Under the pieces are notes generated by a model that did no database searches, was not told where the DNA came from, and saw only the letters and a list, made by a program, of their open reading frames with translations. Positions 49,804-59,200 of a DNA stretch of 64,000 bases are shown one piece after another. Both the position numbers and the translations under genes were made by a program. Source of the stretch: Streptomyces sindenensis. Its GTDB lineage: Bacteria > Actinomycetota > Actinomycetes > Streptomycetales > Streptomycetaceae. The stretch's first letter is position 1. Each line of letters begins with the position of its first letter. The stretch covers positions 273,735 to 337,734 of the forward strand of contig NZ_BMSG01000004.1 of the NCBI RefSeq assembly GCF_014649035.1, in the 5' to 3' direction.

Positions 49804-50949
49804 TCACCGCCGAAGGCCGGCGTTGAGCCGCGCGGCCTGCCGCGTCAGATGGTCGCGCTCGGCGAGCGTGGGGGCCTTGTGGGCGGCCTCCGCGTACAGC
49901 CGCGCGGCCGTCGACAGATCGCCGTCACGCTCGTGCAGATACGCCGCCACCGCCGTATGACGGGGCAACGCGTCGCTCAGCGACGCGAGTTCGGCCAGCC
50001 CGGCGCGCGGACCGTCGGCCTCGCCGACAGCGACCGCCCGGTTGAGCCGCACGACCGGGTTGTCCGTCAGACCGACCAGCTCGTCGTACCACTCGACGAT
50101 CTGCACCCAGTCGGTCTCCTGCGCGGTCGGGGCGTCCGCGTGGAGCGCCGCGACGGCGGCCTGGGCCTGGAACTCGCCCAGCCGGTCCCGGGCGAGGGCC
50201 GCCTGGAGAATCCCCACGCCTTCGGCGATCATCCCGGTGTCCCACCGCCCCCGGTCCTGCTCGGCGAGCGGCACCAGGCTCCCGTCGGGCGCGGTCCGGG
50301 AGGCACGCCGGGCATGGTGGAGCAGCATGAGGGCGAGCAGCCCCGCCACTTCCGGGTGGTCGATCGCGGCCGCGAGCTGCCGGGTGAGCCGGATCGCCTC
50401 CGCCGCGAGGTCCACATCCCCGGAATACCCCTCGTTGAAGACGAGGTAGAGGACCCGCAGCACGGTGGAGACATCGCCGGGCCGATCGAAACGCACCCCG
50501 GAAACGGTGCGTTTCGCCCGGCTGATCCGCTGCGCCATGGTCGCCTCGGGCACCAGATACGCCCGGGCGATCTGCCGGGTCGTGAGCCCCCCGACCGCGC
50601 GCAGCGTGAGCGCGACCGCCGACGACGGCGTCAGCGACGGGTGGGCGCACAGGAAGTAGAGCTGGAGCGTGTCGTCCACCGCCGGCGCCGGGCCAGGCAC
50701 CGGCTCCTCGTCGAGAAGGCCCTCGCGACGCCGCCGGGAGGCATCCGCCCGGGTCGCGTCGAGGAACCGTCGCCAGGCCACGGTGACCAGCCAGCCCTTC
50801 GGATCCCTCGGCGCGTCCTTCGGCCATACGCGGACCGCCTCGACCAGGGCGTCCTGCACCGCGTCCTCGGCCGCCGCGAAGTCTGCTCCGCGGCGGACGA
50901 GGACGGCGAGGACACTCGGGGTCAGGCTCCGCGGAAGGAGCTCGTCCAT
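49804..50949 (-). CDS. ECF-type RNA polymerase sigma factor (ECF42-like, with C-terminal extension)
   Basis: Sigma factor of 381 residues. Regions 2 (about 15-70, DAVQDALVEAVRVWPKDAPR) and 4 (about 105-150, GGLTTRQIARAYLVPEATMA) direct promoter recognition. A C-terminal domain of about 200 residues with TPR-like repeats and LRVLYLVFNEGYSGDVDLAA follows, as in the ECF42 group. That group is genetically linked to DGPF/YCII proteins, and the gene just upstream encodes one, seven bases away. No anti-sigma factor gene is seen. Confidence 0.92.
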   Translation of the reverse strand: MDELLPRSLTPSVLAVLVRRGADFAAAEDAVQDALVEAVRVWPKDAPRDPKGWLVTVAWRRFLDATRADASRRRREGLLDEEPVPGPAPAVDDTLQLYFLCAHPSLTPSSAVALTLRAVGGLTTRQIARAYLVPEATMAQRISRAKRTVSGVRFDRPGDVSTVLRVLYLVFNEGYSGDVDLAAEAIRLTRQLAAAIDHPEVAGLLALMLLHHARRASRTAPDGSLVPLAEQDRGRWDTGMIAEGVGILQAALARDRLGEFQAQAAVAALHADAPTAQETDWVQIVEWYDELVGLTDNPVVRLNRAVAVGEADGPRAGLAELASLSDALPRHTAVAAYLHERDGDLSTAARLYAEAAHKAPTLAERDHLTRQAARLNAGLRR

Positions 50950-50956
50950 CGGTGCG

Positions 50957-51364
50957 TCACTCCGTGACGGTGGGCGGCGCGGTCAGGAACGGGCGCACCT
51001 CCAGCCACTCGTGGATCGGCTTCCCGCCGGCCCCCGGAGCCGCGGACAGCTCCCCGGCCAGCTCCACGGCCCGGTCGTGACTGTCCACATCGATGATCAT
51101 CCAGCCGGCGATCAGATCCTTGGTCTCGGCGAACGGCCCGTCGGTGACCGGCGGGCGCCCCTCACCGTCGTACCGGACCCACGATCCCTCCGGCGCGAGC
51201 GCCTGACCGTCGACGAACTCCCCGGTCTTCTCCAACCGGTCCGCGAAGTCCTGCATGTACTGCATGTGCGCCGAGATCTCCTCGGGCGTCCACCGGTCCA
51301 TCGGTACGTCGTTGACCGCTGCCGGGGCGCCGCGGTAGTGCTTGAGCAGCAGGTACTTGGCCAT
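50957..51364 (-). CDS. DGPF/YCII-domain protein, partner of the ECF sigma factor
   Basis: Soluble protein of 135 residues of the YCII-related/DGPF family. The signature is VTDGPFAETKDLIAGWMIID near residue 75. The N-terminus MAKYLLLKHYRGAPAAVNDV is typical. It is co-transcribed with the sigma factor gene, separated by seven bases. Members may act as sensors or enzymes that trigger the sigma factor, but no biochemical role is established. Confidence 0.92.
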   Translation of the reverse strand: MAKYLLLKHYRGAPAAVNDVPMDRWTPEEISAHMQYMQDFADRLEKTGEFVDGQALAPEGSWVRYDGEGRPPVTDGPFAETKDLIAGWMIIDVDSHDRAVELAGELSAAPGAGGKPIHEWLEVRPFLTAPPTVTE

Positions 51365-51527
51365 GAGTCTCTCCTCGGTGCAGGGCGGCCCATTCTGGCC
51401 GCTCTCACTACGGGGACGGAGCCGGATCCGGGTTCTCGACATCGCCGCCCGAAAACTTCTCGACTTCTTCCGACGGCCCGACGCCGGCCCGTGGCGGGTC
51501 TGCGAACGGCCCGCGAACGGCCCGCTT

Positions 51528-52736
51528 TCACTGCTCGCGCAGACCCCACGGAGAGCCGTACTCGACCAGCAGATCGAGGAACGGGCGAGGGTCCAGCGCC
51601 TCGGCGCCCAGCACACCCGCGCCGCTCCAGACACCGCCCGCCACCAGCTCCAGGGCGATCACCGGATTGATCGCCGTCTGCCAGACCACGGCCTGGGAGC
51701 CGTACTCGCGCATCGACCACTGATTGTCGACCACGTGGTAGAGGTACACCTCGCGGGGCGCGCCGTTCTTCGTGCCCTTCACCCAGGTACCGGCACAGGT
51801 CTTGCCCCGCATCAGCTCGCCGAGGGAGGCCGGGTCGGGCAGACAGGCCGCGACCACGTCCCGGGGTGAGACGGTGCCGCCGGGCACGGTCACCCTGTCC
51901 GTGCGGTCGAGGCCGAGCCGGTGCAGCGTCTTGAGGGTCTCGATGAACTCCTCGCCCAGCCCGTACTTGAACGTGACGCGCCGGGACTCCACCCAGCGCG
52001 GGATCAGCAGGACCTCCTCGTGCTCGACATTGACGCACTCCACCGGACCGATGCCCTCGGGGAAATCGAAGACCTCGGGTTCACTGAACGGCGCCGTCGT
52101 GAACCAGCCCCGGTCCTTCTCCCAGACCACCGGCGGGTTGAGGCACTCCTCGATCGTGGTCCAGATCGAGAACGACGGGGCGAAGTCATGGCCCTCGACG
52201 GTGAGATTCGCACCGTCCCGGACACCGATCTCCTCGATCTCGTCGAACAGCTCCTCCGCCGCGTACCGGGCGAAGACATCGGAGAGCCCCGGCTCGACAC
52301 CCACGCCGACGAGCGCGAGCCGCCCCGCCTCCTCCCACGCCCCGGCACGCTCGAACTGCCCGTCGCCGAGCTTGACCCCGCACTCCTCGTTCGGACGTTC
52401 CGGATGCGGGGACGACAGGGACATGGCCATGTCCAGATAGTCGACCCCGGCGGCCAGCGCCGCGTCGAACAACGACAGCACGAACCGGGGATCGGTGGCG
52501 TTCACGAGGATGTCGCACCGCTGCTCCGCGATCAGCGCGGCGACCGCCGCCCCGTCCGAGGCATCGACGCGCAGCGCGGTGAACCTGCCCTCGTCCCCAC
52601 CGAGCGCCGCCACCGCGGCTTCGGCGCGGGAGAGGTCGTAGTCGGTGACGACCATGTGGTCGAAGAAGGAGCGGCGGGCGGCGATTCTGGTGATCGCCGT
52701 CCCCACGCCACCTGCACCGACGAGAAGTACGCGCAT
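51528..52736 (-). CDS. Saccharopine dehydrogenase-like NAD(P)-dependent oxidoreductase
   Basis: Enzyme of 402 residues in the saccharopine dehydrogenase/carboxynorspermidine dehydrogenase group. The Rossmann motif is MRVLLVGAGGVGTAITRIAA. A conserved DILVNATDPRFVLSLFDAAL precedes the LVGVGVEPGLSDVFARYAAE active-site region. Members form or cleave secondary amines between an amino acid and a keto acid or aldehyde; the substrate is unknown. It is divergent from the TetR at 52903, with a long dyad between them, so it is the probable regulatory target. Confidence 0.88.
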   Translation of the reverse strand: MRVLLVGAGGVGTAITRIAARRSFFDHMVVTDYDLSRAEAAVAALGGDEGRFTALRVDASDGAAVAALIAEQRCDILVNATDPRFVLSLFDAALAAGVDYLDMAMSLSSPHPERPNEECGVKLGDGQFERAGAWEEAGRLALVGVGVEPGLSDVFARYAAEELFDEIEEIGVRDGANLTVEGHDFAPSFSIWTTIEECLNPPVVWEKDRGWFTTAPFSEPEVFDFPEGIGPVECVNVEHEEVLLIPRWVESRRVTFKYGLGEEFIETLKTLHRLGLDRTDRVTVPGGTVSPRDVVAACLPDPASLGELMRGKTCAGTWVKGTKNGAPREVYLYHVVDNQWSMREYGSQAVVWQTAINPVIALELVAGGVWSGAGVLGAEALDPRPFLDLLVEYGSPWGLREQ

Positions 52737-52819
52737 GGCGGATGTGCCTTTCGTCGAGGGGCCGGGCCCTGCGGGCCGGTGCCCATGGATTCGTCCATGA
52801 AAGAGGCGCACCCGAGTAA

Positions 52820-52838
52820 CGTCAACGGCGTTGGCGTA
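52820..52838. promoter_or_regulatory. TetR operator candidate in the divergent region
   Basis: ACGTCAACGGCGTTGGCGT reads as ACG-T-CAACG-G-CGTTG-G-CGT, a 19-bp dyad with one mismatched pair. It lies between the divergent oxidoreductase and TetR genes. Confidence 0.6.
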
Positions 52839-52902
52839 AGGTGGGAGGCCAGCAGGTGAGCACCGCTGAACCGGCATCGAGAGCATGAGAAGAGAGGTCC
52901 GG

Positions 52903-53631
52903 ATGGCGAAGAAGGTCGTCCCGGAGGAGGCGCGACGGCGCAGGCGGCCGACACGCCACGGCGTCGTCGTCACCCAGCAGCTGATCGTCGAGACCGCACT
53001 GCGCATGCTCCACGAACACGGCAGGGACGGACTGACCGTGCGCCGCCTCGGCCTCGCCCTCGGCGCCGACCCGAGCACCCTCTACCGCTACTTCCGCGGC
53101 ATCGACGACCTGACCCTCGCCATCGCCGACGAACTGATCGCCCGCGCGATGCACGGCCGGCGGTCCACCGGACAGTGGCGCACCGACCTGCGCGAGATCG
53201 GCCTGCGCATTCACGCCGCCTATCTGGCCCACCCGGAGGCCGCCGTGCTGACCGCCAGCCGGGTCAGCGGCCGGGCCAACGAGATCGCCGGCGACGAGAC
53301 CGTCCTCGGCATCCTGCGCTCGACCGGCCTGCCCGACGCGGACGTCGTACGGATCTACCAGGCGTTCGTCGACCAGGCACTCGCCTTCTCCGCACTGGAC
53401 GCCGCGAGCCTCGCCCTGCCCGAAGAGGCCCGCGCGGCCGACGAACGGGTCTGGCGCGCCACCTACGCCGAACTGCCGGCCCGAACCCACCCGAACATCG
53501 CCGCCCTCGCCCCGCTGCTGGTCGCGAGGATGAACGACAGCGCGTACCCCACGGCCCTGGAGATGCTGCTCGACAGCGCGGAGGCCAGCATCGGGCGCGC
53601 GCGCCGGGACACCGACCCGGACCATGCCTGA
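52903..53631 (+). CDS. TetR-family transcriptional regulator
   Basis: Regulator of 242 residues. A basic N-terminus (KKVVPEEARRRRRPTRHGV) precedes the helix-turn-helix at about 25-75 (LIVETALRMLHEHGRDGLTV, then LGADPSTLYRYFRGIDDLTL). The C-terminal ligand domain resembles the TetR_C tetracycline-repressor-like group. I chose ATG 52903 because GAGAGG lies about ten bases upstream; ATG 52885 is an alternative. It probably represses the divergent saccharopine dehydrogenase-like gene. Confidence 0.9.
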   Translation: MAKKVVPEEARRRRRPTRHGVVVTQQLIVETALRMLHEHGRDGLTVRRLGLALGADPSTLYRYFRGIDDLTLAIADELIARAMHGRRSTGQWRTDLREIGLRIHAAYLAHPEAAVLTASRVSGRANEIAGDETVLGILRSTGLPDADVVRIYQAFVDQALAFSALDAASLALPEEARAADERVWRATYAELPARTHPNIAALAPLLVARMNDSAYPTALEMLLDSAEASIGRARRDTDPDHA

Positions 53632-53747
53632 CCTCCGGGCACCCACCGCCCGCGAGGCCGCACCCACCCGTGTGGCGGCCCCGGGGACCACCACGCAGAC
53701 TGGCCGGAGGCGCGGAACGAGACGACAGCCCCGGAGAGGCCTGGACG

Positions 53748-54545
53748 ATGGGCGAGTACGCGGACCTGCCAGGTGTCAGAACCTGGTACGAGACCGAGGG
53801 CACGGGCGATCCCCTCGTCCTGCTGCACGGCGGCTTCTGCACCAACGACACATGGGGCGCCCAGCGCACCGACCTCGCCGCCGCCCACCGCGTGTACCTT
53901 CCGGAACGACGCGCCCACGGGCACACGGCCGATGTCGCCGGCCCTCTGACGTACCAGGACATGGCGGATGACACCGTGGCCTTCCTGGAGACGGTCGTCG
54001 AAGGACCGGCACACCTGGTGGGCTGGAGTGACGGGGGAGTCGTCGCACTGCTCGTCGCCGGGGACCGCCCCGACCTCGTACACAAGGTCGTCACGATCGG
54101 GGCCAACTTCCGCCCGGGCCCCGAGTGCTTCACCGAGCCGTCGATACTGGACGGGATGACGCCGTCCGGACCCGACCTGGCGTTCTTCCGGGAGCTGTAC
54201 GAACCCGTCGCACCGGACGGCCCGGACCACTGGCCGGTGGTGGCCGCGAAGGTGCTCGACATGTGGCGCACCCAGCCGACGCTGACGCCCGAGGACCTGG
54301 CCCGCATCGAGGCGCGCACCCTGGTGGTGTCCGGCGACGACGACCTGATGACGCTGGAGCACACCACAGCCCTGTACCGCGCGATCCCGGACGCCGAACT
54401 GGCTGTCGTGCCCGGGGCGTCCCACCTGGTCCCGCTGGAGAAGCCGGCTCTCGTCAACCGGTTGATCCTCGACCACCTGACGCAGGAGGCGGCGGAGACG
54501 ATGATGCCCATCCGCCGCGCGAAGCCCGGGGCCACCACACCCTGA
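53748..54545 (+). CDS. Alpha/beta hydrolase
   Basis: Cytoplasmic alpha/beta-hydrolase of 265 residues. The oxyanion region is PLVLLHGGFCTNDTW, the nucleophile elbow is LVGWSDGGVVALL with Ser near residue 94, the acid is in VVSGDDDLMTLEHT and the His in PGASHLVPLEKP. GGAGAGG precedes the ATG. It lies 117 bases after the TetR gene on the same strand and may be under separate control. Substrate not predictable. Confidence 0.88.
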   Translation: MGEYADLPGVRTWYETEGTGDPLVLLHGGFCTNDTWGAQRTDLAAAHRVYLPERRAHGHTADVAGPLTYQDMADDTVAFLETVVEGPAHLVGWSDGGVVALLVAGDRPDLVHKVVTIGANFRPGPECFTEPSILDGMTPSGPDLAFFRELYEPVAPDGPDHWPVVAAKVLDMWRTQPTLTPEDLARIEARTLVVSGDDDLMTLEHTTALYRAIPDAELAVVPGASHLVPLEKPALVNRLILDHLTQEAAETMMPIRRAKPGATTP

Positions 54546-54584
54546 CGGCCGTCACACACACGCAGACGCGCCCGGGGCCGGGCT

Positions 54585-54800
54585 TCACTCGGCGACCCGC
54601 GGGAGGGATTCCTCCGCCCCGCGGACCTCGGCGACGGTCCGCGCCTCCCTCTTCAGCGCCCGCCGCACCGCGGCGGACAGCGCGGAGAACCCCGTCACCG
54701 TCACCTCCACCCGTCGCCCCGAACCGCGAGCCCGCCACGTACCGACGATCTGCGACCCGAAGAGTCCGGCCTGCCGGAGGAGCAGCCCCGATCGAACCCA
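54585..54800 (-). pseudogene. C-terminal remnant of a winged-helix DNA-binding protein
   Basis: One minus-strand frame reads AGLFGSQIVGTWRARGSGRR and continues VEVTVTGFSALSAAVRRALK to a stop at 54585. This is the C-terminal pattern of the winged-helix DNA-binding-domain protein family I know as HTH_42 (VDGFVAGTW then a beta strand and a final helix). The N-terminal three quarters are absent. Confidence 0.5.
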
Positions 54801-54894
54801 TGGGCCGCCTCGCGGTGACGCATGACCTGCTCGCGGCCCACATCGATTCGTGCGGGGCGGTTCACCTGCTGCCTCCTCACCACAGGCTTTATGC

Positions 54895-54924
54895 GCTACC
54901 GCTACCGCTACCGCTACCGCCACC
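54895..54924. repeat. Short hexanucleotide repeat
   Basis: Four exact GCTACC units (54895-54918) followed by a GCCACC variant. It lies in the gap between the winged-helix remnant and the next membrane protein gene. Confidence 0.8.
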
Positions 54925-55002
54925 GGCACCCGCCCGGCCGCCGGCAGAAGGCACGGCAGCCCGAAGCGGACGGAGATCAGCGCAAGGCAAGATGGCCGGA
55001 TT

Positions 55003-55015
55003 TATGCTGTCCGAA
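55003..55015 (+). promoter_or_regulatory. Leaderless-type -10 box for the membrane protein gene
   Basis: TATGCT (55003-55008), six bases, then ATG at 55015, with no ribosome site. Confidence 0.45.
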
Positions 55016-55614
55016 TGCGATCTGCTCCTCGGTGGGCCTTGGTCTCCTCCGGATGCGCTCCCATCCTGTTGGTCGGCTCCTGGACGATCGCGCAGGTGCG
55101 CCAGGGCCCGGCGTACGACCCCGCGACGGACACTCTGAGCGTGCTCGCCTCCTACGGCGCCACCAGCTACTGGCTGATGACGGGGATGCTCCTGGTGCTG
55201 GGGACGTGCTACGTGGCGACGGCGCACGCGCTCCGGCAGGCGGCGCTCCCCGGCCGGGCTGCCCTCGCCGGCGGTGGACTGTCCGCGCTGGCCCTGACCC
55301 TGGTGCCCGCCCCGAGCAGCGGCGGGGCGCTGGAGCACGGGGCGGTGGCCACGGTGGGCGTGGTGCTCCTGGCGGTGTGGCCGCCCCTGGCCGCAGTCCG
55401 AGGCGGGGGGCCGGTGCCCTGGGGGCTGCGCCTGGACGTGTCGCTCGCCGCGAGCGCGCTCATGTTCGCGAGTGCCTTGTGGTTCCTGGCGGAGCTCCAG
55501 AGCGCACGGGCCCCCGGCACCGCGGAGCGCGTCGTGACGTTTCTCCAGGCGTTGTGGCCTTTCCTGGTGGTTCTCTCCTGCCGGAGAGGCGTCACCGACC
55601 GGGCTCCGGGATGA
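55015..55614 (+). CDS. DUF998-family membrane protein
   Basis: Integral membrane protein of 199 residues with about six hydrophobic segments (starting near residues 8, 50, 80, 105, 140 and 175). Conserved DPATDTLSVLASYGATSYWL between the first two segments fits the DUF998 group, of unknown function. The ATG at 55015 is chosen from the TANNNT box six bases upstream; a longer in-frame ORF starting at 54850 is Ala/Thr-repeat sequence and unlikely to be translated. Confidence 0.8.
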   Translation: MRSAPRWALVSSGCAPILLVGSWTIAQVRQGPAYDPATDTLSVLASYGATSYWLMTGMLLVLGTCYVATAHALRQAALPGRAALAGGGLSALALTLVPAPSSGGALEHGAVATVGVVLLAVWPPLAAVRGGGPVPWGLRLDVSLAASALMFASALWFLAELQSARAPGTAERVVTFLQALWPFLVVLSCRRGVTDRAPG

Positions 55615-55638
55615 ATCCGGAGCAGGGAGCCGGAAGGG

Positions 55639-56187
55639 CTACGCGACCGCCCGGCACCGCAGCCAGGCGTCGAGAACCGTGTAGTCGCCGCCCCTGAGGC
55701 CCTGCCGGGGCTCCACCCGGTGGAGCAGAGCGGGGCCCGGGTGGTGGACGGCGACCCAGGACCGGTCGATGCCGGTGATCTCGTCGTCGACCCAGACGAA
55801 GGGCCGGCCGGCGGCCCAGGCGACGAGGGTGCGGGTCTTCCAGTGCAGCCCGCTCCGCACGTCCTCTTCCTCCTCCTCGTAACCGACGGCGCCACCGGCC
55901 TCCGAGGGCCCCGGCAGGCCGACGACCGGCAACGACGGCAGGCCGATACGAGGGGCGACCCAGGTGTTCGCGTCCTCCATCCAGGTGGTCGCCCAGACGA
56001 GTTCGCACGGCAGAGCCGCCAGGCGCGGCCCGTGCTGTGGATTGATCCTGGCCAGGAGCGGATTCTCCCGGGCGCCCGGGTCTTCCGGGCCGGTCTCGTA
56101 GGTCGGGTACGGGCGGGAGGCGCCGAAGGGGATGAGCGGTCCGTCGACATCAAGGAACAGCAGCGGACGCAGGGCTGTGGGAGTCAC
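55639..56187 (-). CDS. HAD-like hypothetical protein
   Basis: Soluble protein of 182 residues. It opens with a HAD-type DxD motif, RPLLFLDVDGPLIPFG, and later has ELVWATTWMEDANTW and PFVWVDDEITGIDRSW, which could supply the remaining HAD motifs. Proteins of this layout occur widely in Streptomyces without assigned substrate. The GTG at 56187 lies six bases after TATCGT (56199-56194) on the minus strand, so it is probably leaderless. Confidence 0.75.
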   Translation of the reverse strand: MTPTALRPLLFLDVDGPLIPFGASRPYPTYETGPEDPGARENPLLARINPQHGPRLAALPCELVWATTWMEDANTWVAPRIGLPSLPVVGLPGPSEAGGAVGYEEEEEDVRSGLHWKTRTLVAWAAGRPFVWVDDEITGIDRSWVAVHHPGPALLHRVEPRQGLRGGDYTVLDAWLRCRAVA

Positions 56188-56266
56188 GCGGGCACGATAG
56201 CGACGACCCCCACCGGACCTCGACCTTGGCCGGAGTCCGGTGGGGGCCGGTAGGACGCGGGCGGGT

Positions 56267-59200
56267 TCAGGTGAGGGGCTCGACCCACACATTCCGGTAG
56301 CGGACCTTGCTGCCGTGGTCCTGGAGCCTGAGCGCACCGGCCGTCGGGCCCTCGGCCGCACCGCCGCCGGTGGGTCCGTCGACGGCGACGTCGTCGTGGA
56401 CGGTGACGCCGTTCCACACGACCGTGACCCGGGCGTCCTGCGCCTTGTTGCCCGAAGCGTCGTAACGGGCGGCGCGGAAGGTGATGTCGTACGTCTGCCA
56501 GGTCTCCGCAGCCGTGGCCGCGTTCACGTCCGGCGCCTTCTTGGTGTAGATCGCCCCCGCCTCGTTGTCCGCGAGCGTGGTGTCACCGTACGAGTCGAGG
56601 ATCTGCACCTCGTAGCGTTCCTGGAGGTAGACACCGCTGTTGGCGCGGTCCTGGCCGGTGACGTCCGGCGGAAGGTTCGGCAGCCAGAACTCCACATGCG
56701 CGCGGAAGTCCTGGAAACCCTGCTTGGTCCGCAGGTCACCACCGGCGACCTCCATCGCCCCGCCGCTCACCGGCCACTCGGGCGTTCGTCCGTCCGGGTG
56801 CTGCCAGGCCGCCTTGCCGGTGCCGTCGAAGAGCTGGACGCGGGCACCCTTCGGATGGACGGCGATCATGTCCAGGTTGACGTGCCCCGTGTCGCCGCTG
56901 TCGTAGGAGTAGGTGATCGTGTTGCGGCCCTCGCGCAGCTCCAGCTGTTCGGTCCCGGTCGACCAGGTCTTCCAGTCGATGGTGGAGAGCAGCTTGGTCT
57001 GGCGCACCTTCTCACCGTTGACGTGGACGCTCACCGTCTTCGTCCCGGGCGCAGGGTTGGGCCCGTTGGAGTAGCGCAGACCCACGTCGTACGTTCCCGC
57101 CTCGCCTGCCTCCACATCGAAGGTGACCGCCGCCCCTTCCTGGCCGAAGTTGTCGACGAAGCCGCCGCCCGAGTACCCCGCGTGCTCGGTGTCGAAGCCC
57201 GCGCCTCCGGTGAGGGTGGCCTCCTCCGCCTCGTACTGGGTGGCGGGCGGCTGGTCGCCGGGCAGGGCGTTGAGGGTGTACCAGGCTTCCGTGCTCCACA
57301 GCTCAGCGCCGCCGGCGGAGGCGAAGGGGCGCGGCGAGCGGACATGGACGACCCGGTTCGCCTTGAGCCCGGGAATGGTCAGCGTCACCTTCCTGCGATC
57401 CTCGGACAGAGCGGCCCCACTGACCCCGAGGGCCTCCTCGTCGATCTTCGGACCTCCGTACGCGGGCGTCGGGGCGTACGTCCACTGCTCGACCCGGTAG
57501 CTCTCGGCGAGCTTCGCCGCGGTCTCCTCGGAGAGCGGCTCGGTGTACTCCAGTTCAAAACCGCCCGGCTTCGCCCGCATGGCCAGGATGTCGAAGGCCT
57601 TGTCACCGCTGGGGGACAGCTTCTGGAGCCCGTAGGTCAGCTTGCCCTCCTGCCCCCAGTTGCCGCCCGCGCCCAGGCCGCCGGCGTAGATCGCACCGTC
57701 CGGGCCCATGCTGATCCGGTTGACGCCGGCTTCGAGACCCTGCGTGAAGCGGAACACCGCCCCCTGGTACTCCCCGTCGACCTTCTCCAGGTACGCGCGC
57801 TGGATGCCGCCGTACGTCACGTCCCCGAACAGCATCTGCCCGGCGAACCGCCCCTCGGTCAACTGCAGAGGAGTGCTGGGCGAGTTGGCTATCTCGTTCT
57901 GCGGCAGCCACAGCACCGGCTTGGCGACTGGCTTGTCGTCGAAGGGGCCGGAGGGGTTGGTGTAATGGTTGAAGAAGCGGTCCTGCTTGATGTGGAGCAG
58001 CTTCGAAGAGGGCAGCCAGCCGCCCTGGTTGTCGAGGACGAACATGTCGCCCCCGGGACCCCAGCCGATGCCGTTGGGCGTCCGCAGACCACCGGCGATG
58101 TAGTCGACCTCGCCGGTCTCCTTGTCCACCTTGATGGTCGAACCCCGGTTCGGCGCCGGCTGCGGATCGGTGGTCGCCCCGCCCAGATCGATCGCCACGG
58201 ACAGGTTCAGATAGAAGTACCCGTCCCGGTAGAGCAGCCCGAAGGCGAACTCATGGAAATTCCCGCCGTACGGCCACGTCGCCACCGTCCGCCGCTCATC
58301 GGCCACATCGTCGCCGTCGGAGTCGGTGAGCTCGGTGAGTTCGTGCTTCTGGGAGACGTACAGCTTGCCGTCGACGGCCTTGATGCCCATGGGCTCCTTG
58401 AGCCCGTCGGCGACCTTCTTGGCGCTCACCTTTCCCGCATCGGTCTCGCCCTGGACGTTGTCGAGGAGATAGACCTCGCCGGTGGTGTTGTCGGTACCAC
58501 CCCAGGTGGTGATGGCGAGCCGCCCGTCGGGCAGCCAGTCCATCGCGGTGACCTGCGGCTCGAAGCCCGCCGGGCGCAGATCGGTGAGCGCGTAGTCCGG
58601 GTGCGTCCCGGTCAGGGGCAGCCCGTCGCCGGGGGAGTCGAAGGCGCCTTCGCACTCCTTGCGGCCCGGTGCCGTCACCCGTACGACGTCGGCGTCGGTG
58701 CTGAGTACGGAGCCCGGCACGACGGCGAAGTCGGCGGCGCCCGGCGGCTTCCATTCGAGGGTGACCTGCTGGCCACCGGTGCGATCGAAGTGATCGATGC
58801 GCAATGCGTGGTGCCCGGTGGTCAGTTCGGCCGATCCGTCCTTGGGCTCCGCGCCGTGCAGCCCGTCGTGATCGATGACCGTGGAGTCGTCGATCCGCAG
58901 CCGCGAGCCGTCGTCGCTGATCAGGCGGAAGTCGTACGTCCCGTCCTCGGGAACGGTCAGGTTGGCGATGACCTCGGAGAGGAAGTGATCGTCGACGCCG
59001 AAGTCGTCCGGCGAACTCCAGTCGATGCCGGGCATCAACTTGTCGACGTTCGGGGTCTGCCCGGTCTTGATGTCGCACATCTTGTCGAGGGGCACCTGCA
59101 CATCGAAGACCCGCAGGGTGACCCCCGGTTCCTGAGGCGGGAGTTCGTCGTGCGGCCTCGGTGCCGGAGCGGCGGAGGCCGGCGAGGCGGCGAACGCGCC

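Noticed and set aside
54850..55014. N-terminal extension of the DUF998 protein
   Set aside because: It translates the hexamer array into Ala-Thr repeats, and a TANNNT box lies six bases before ATG 55015.
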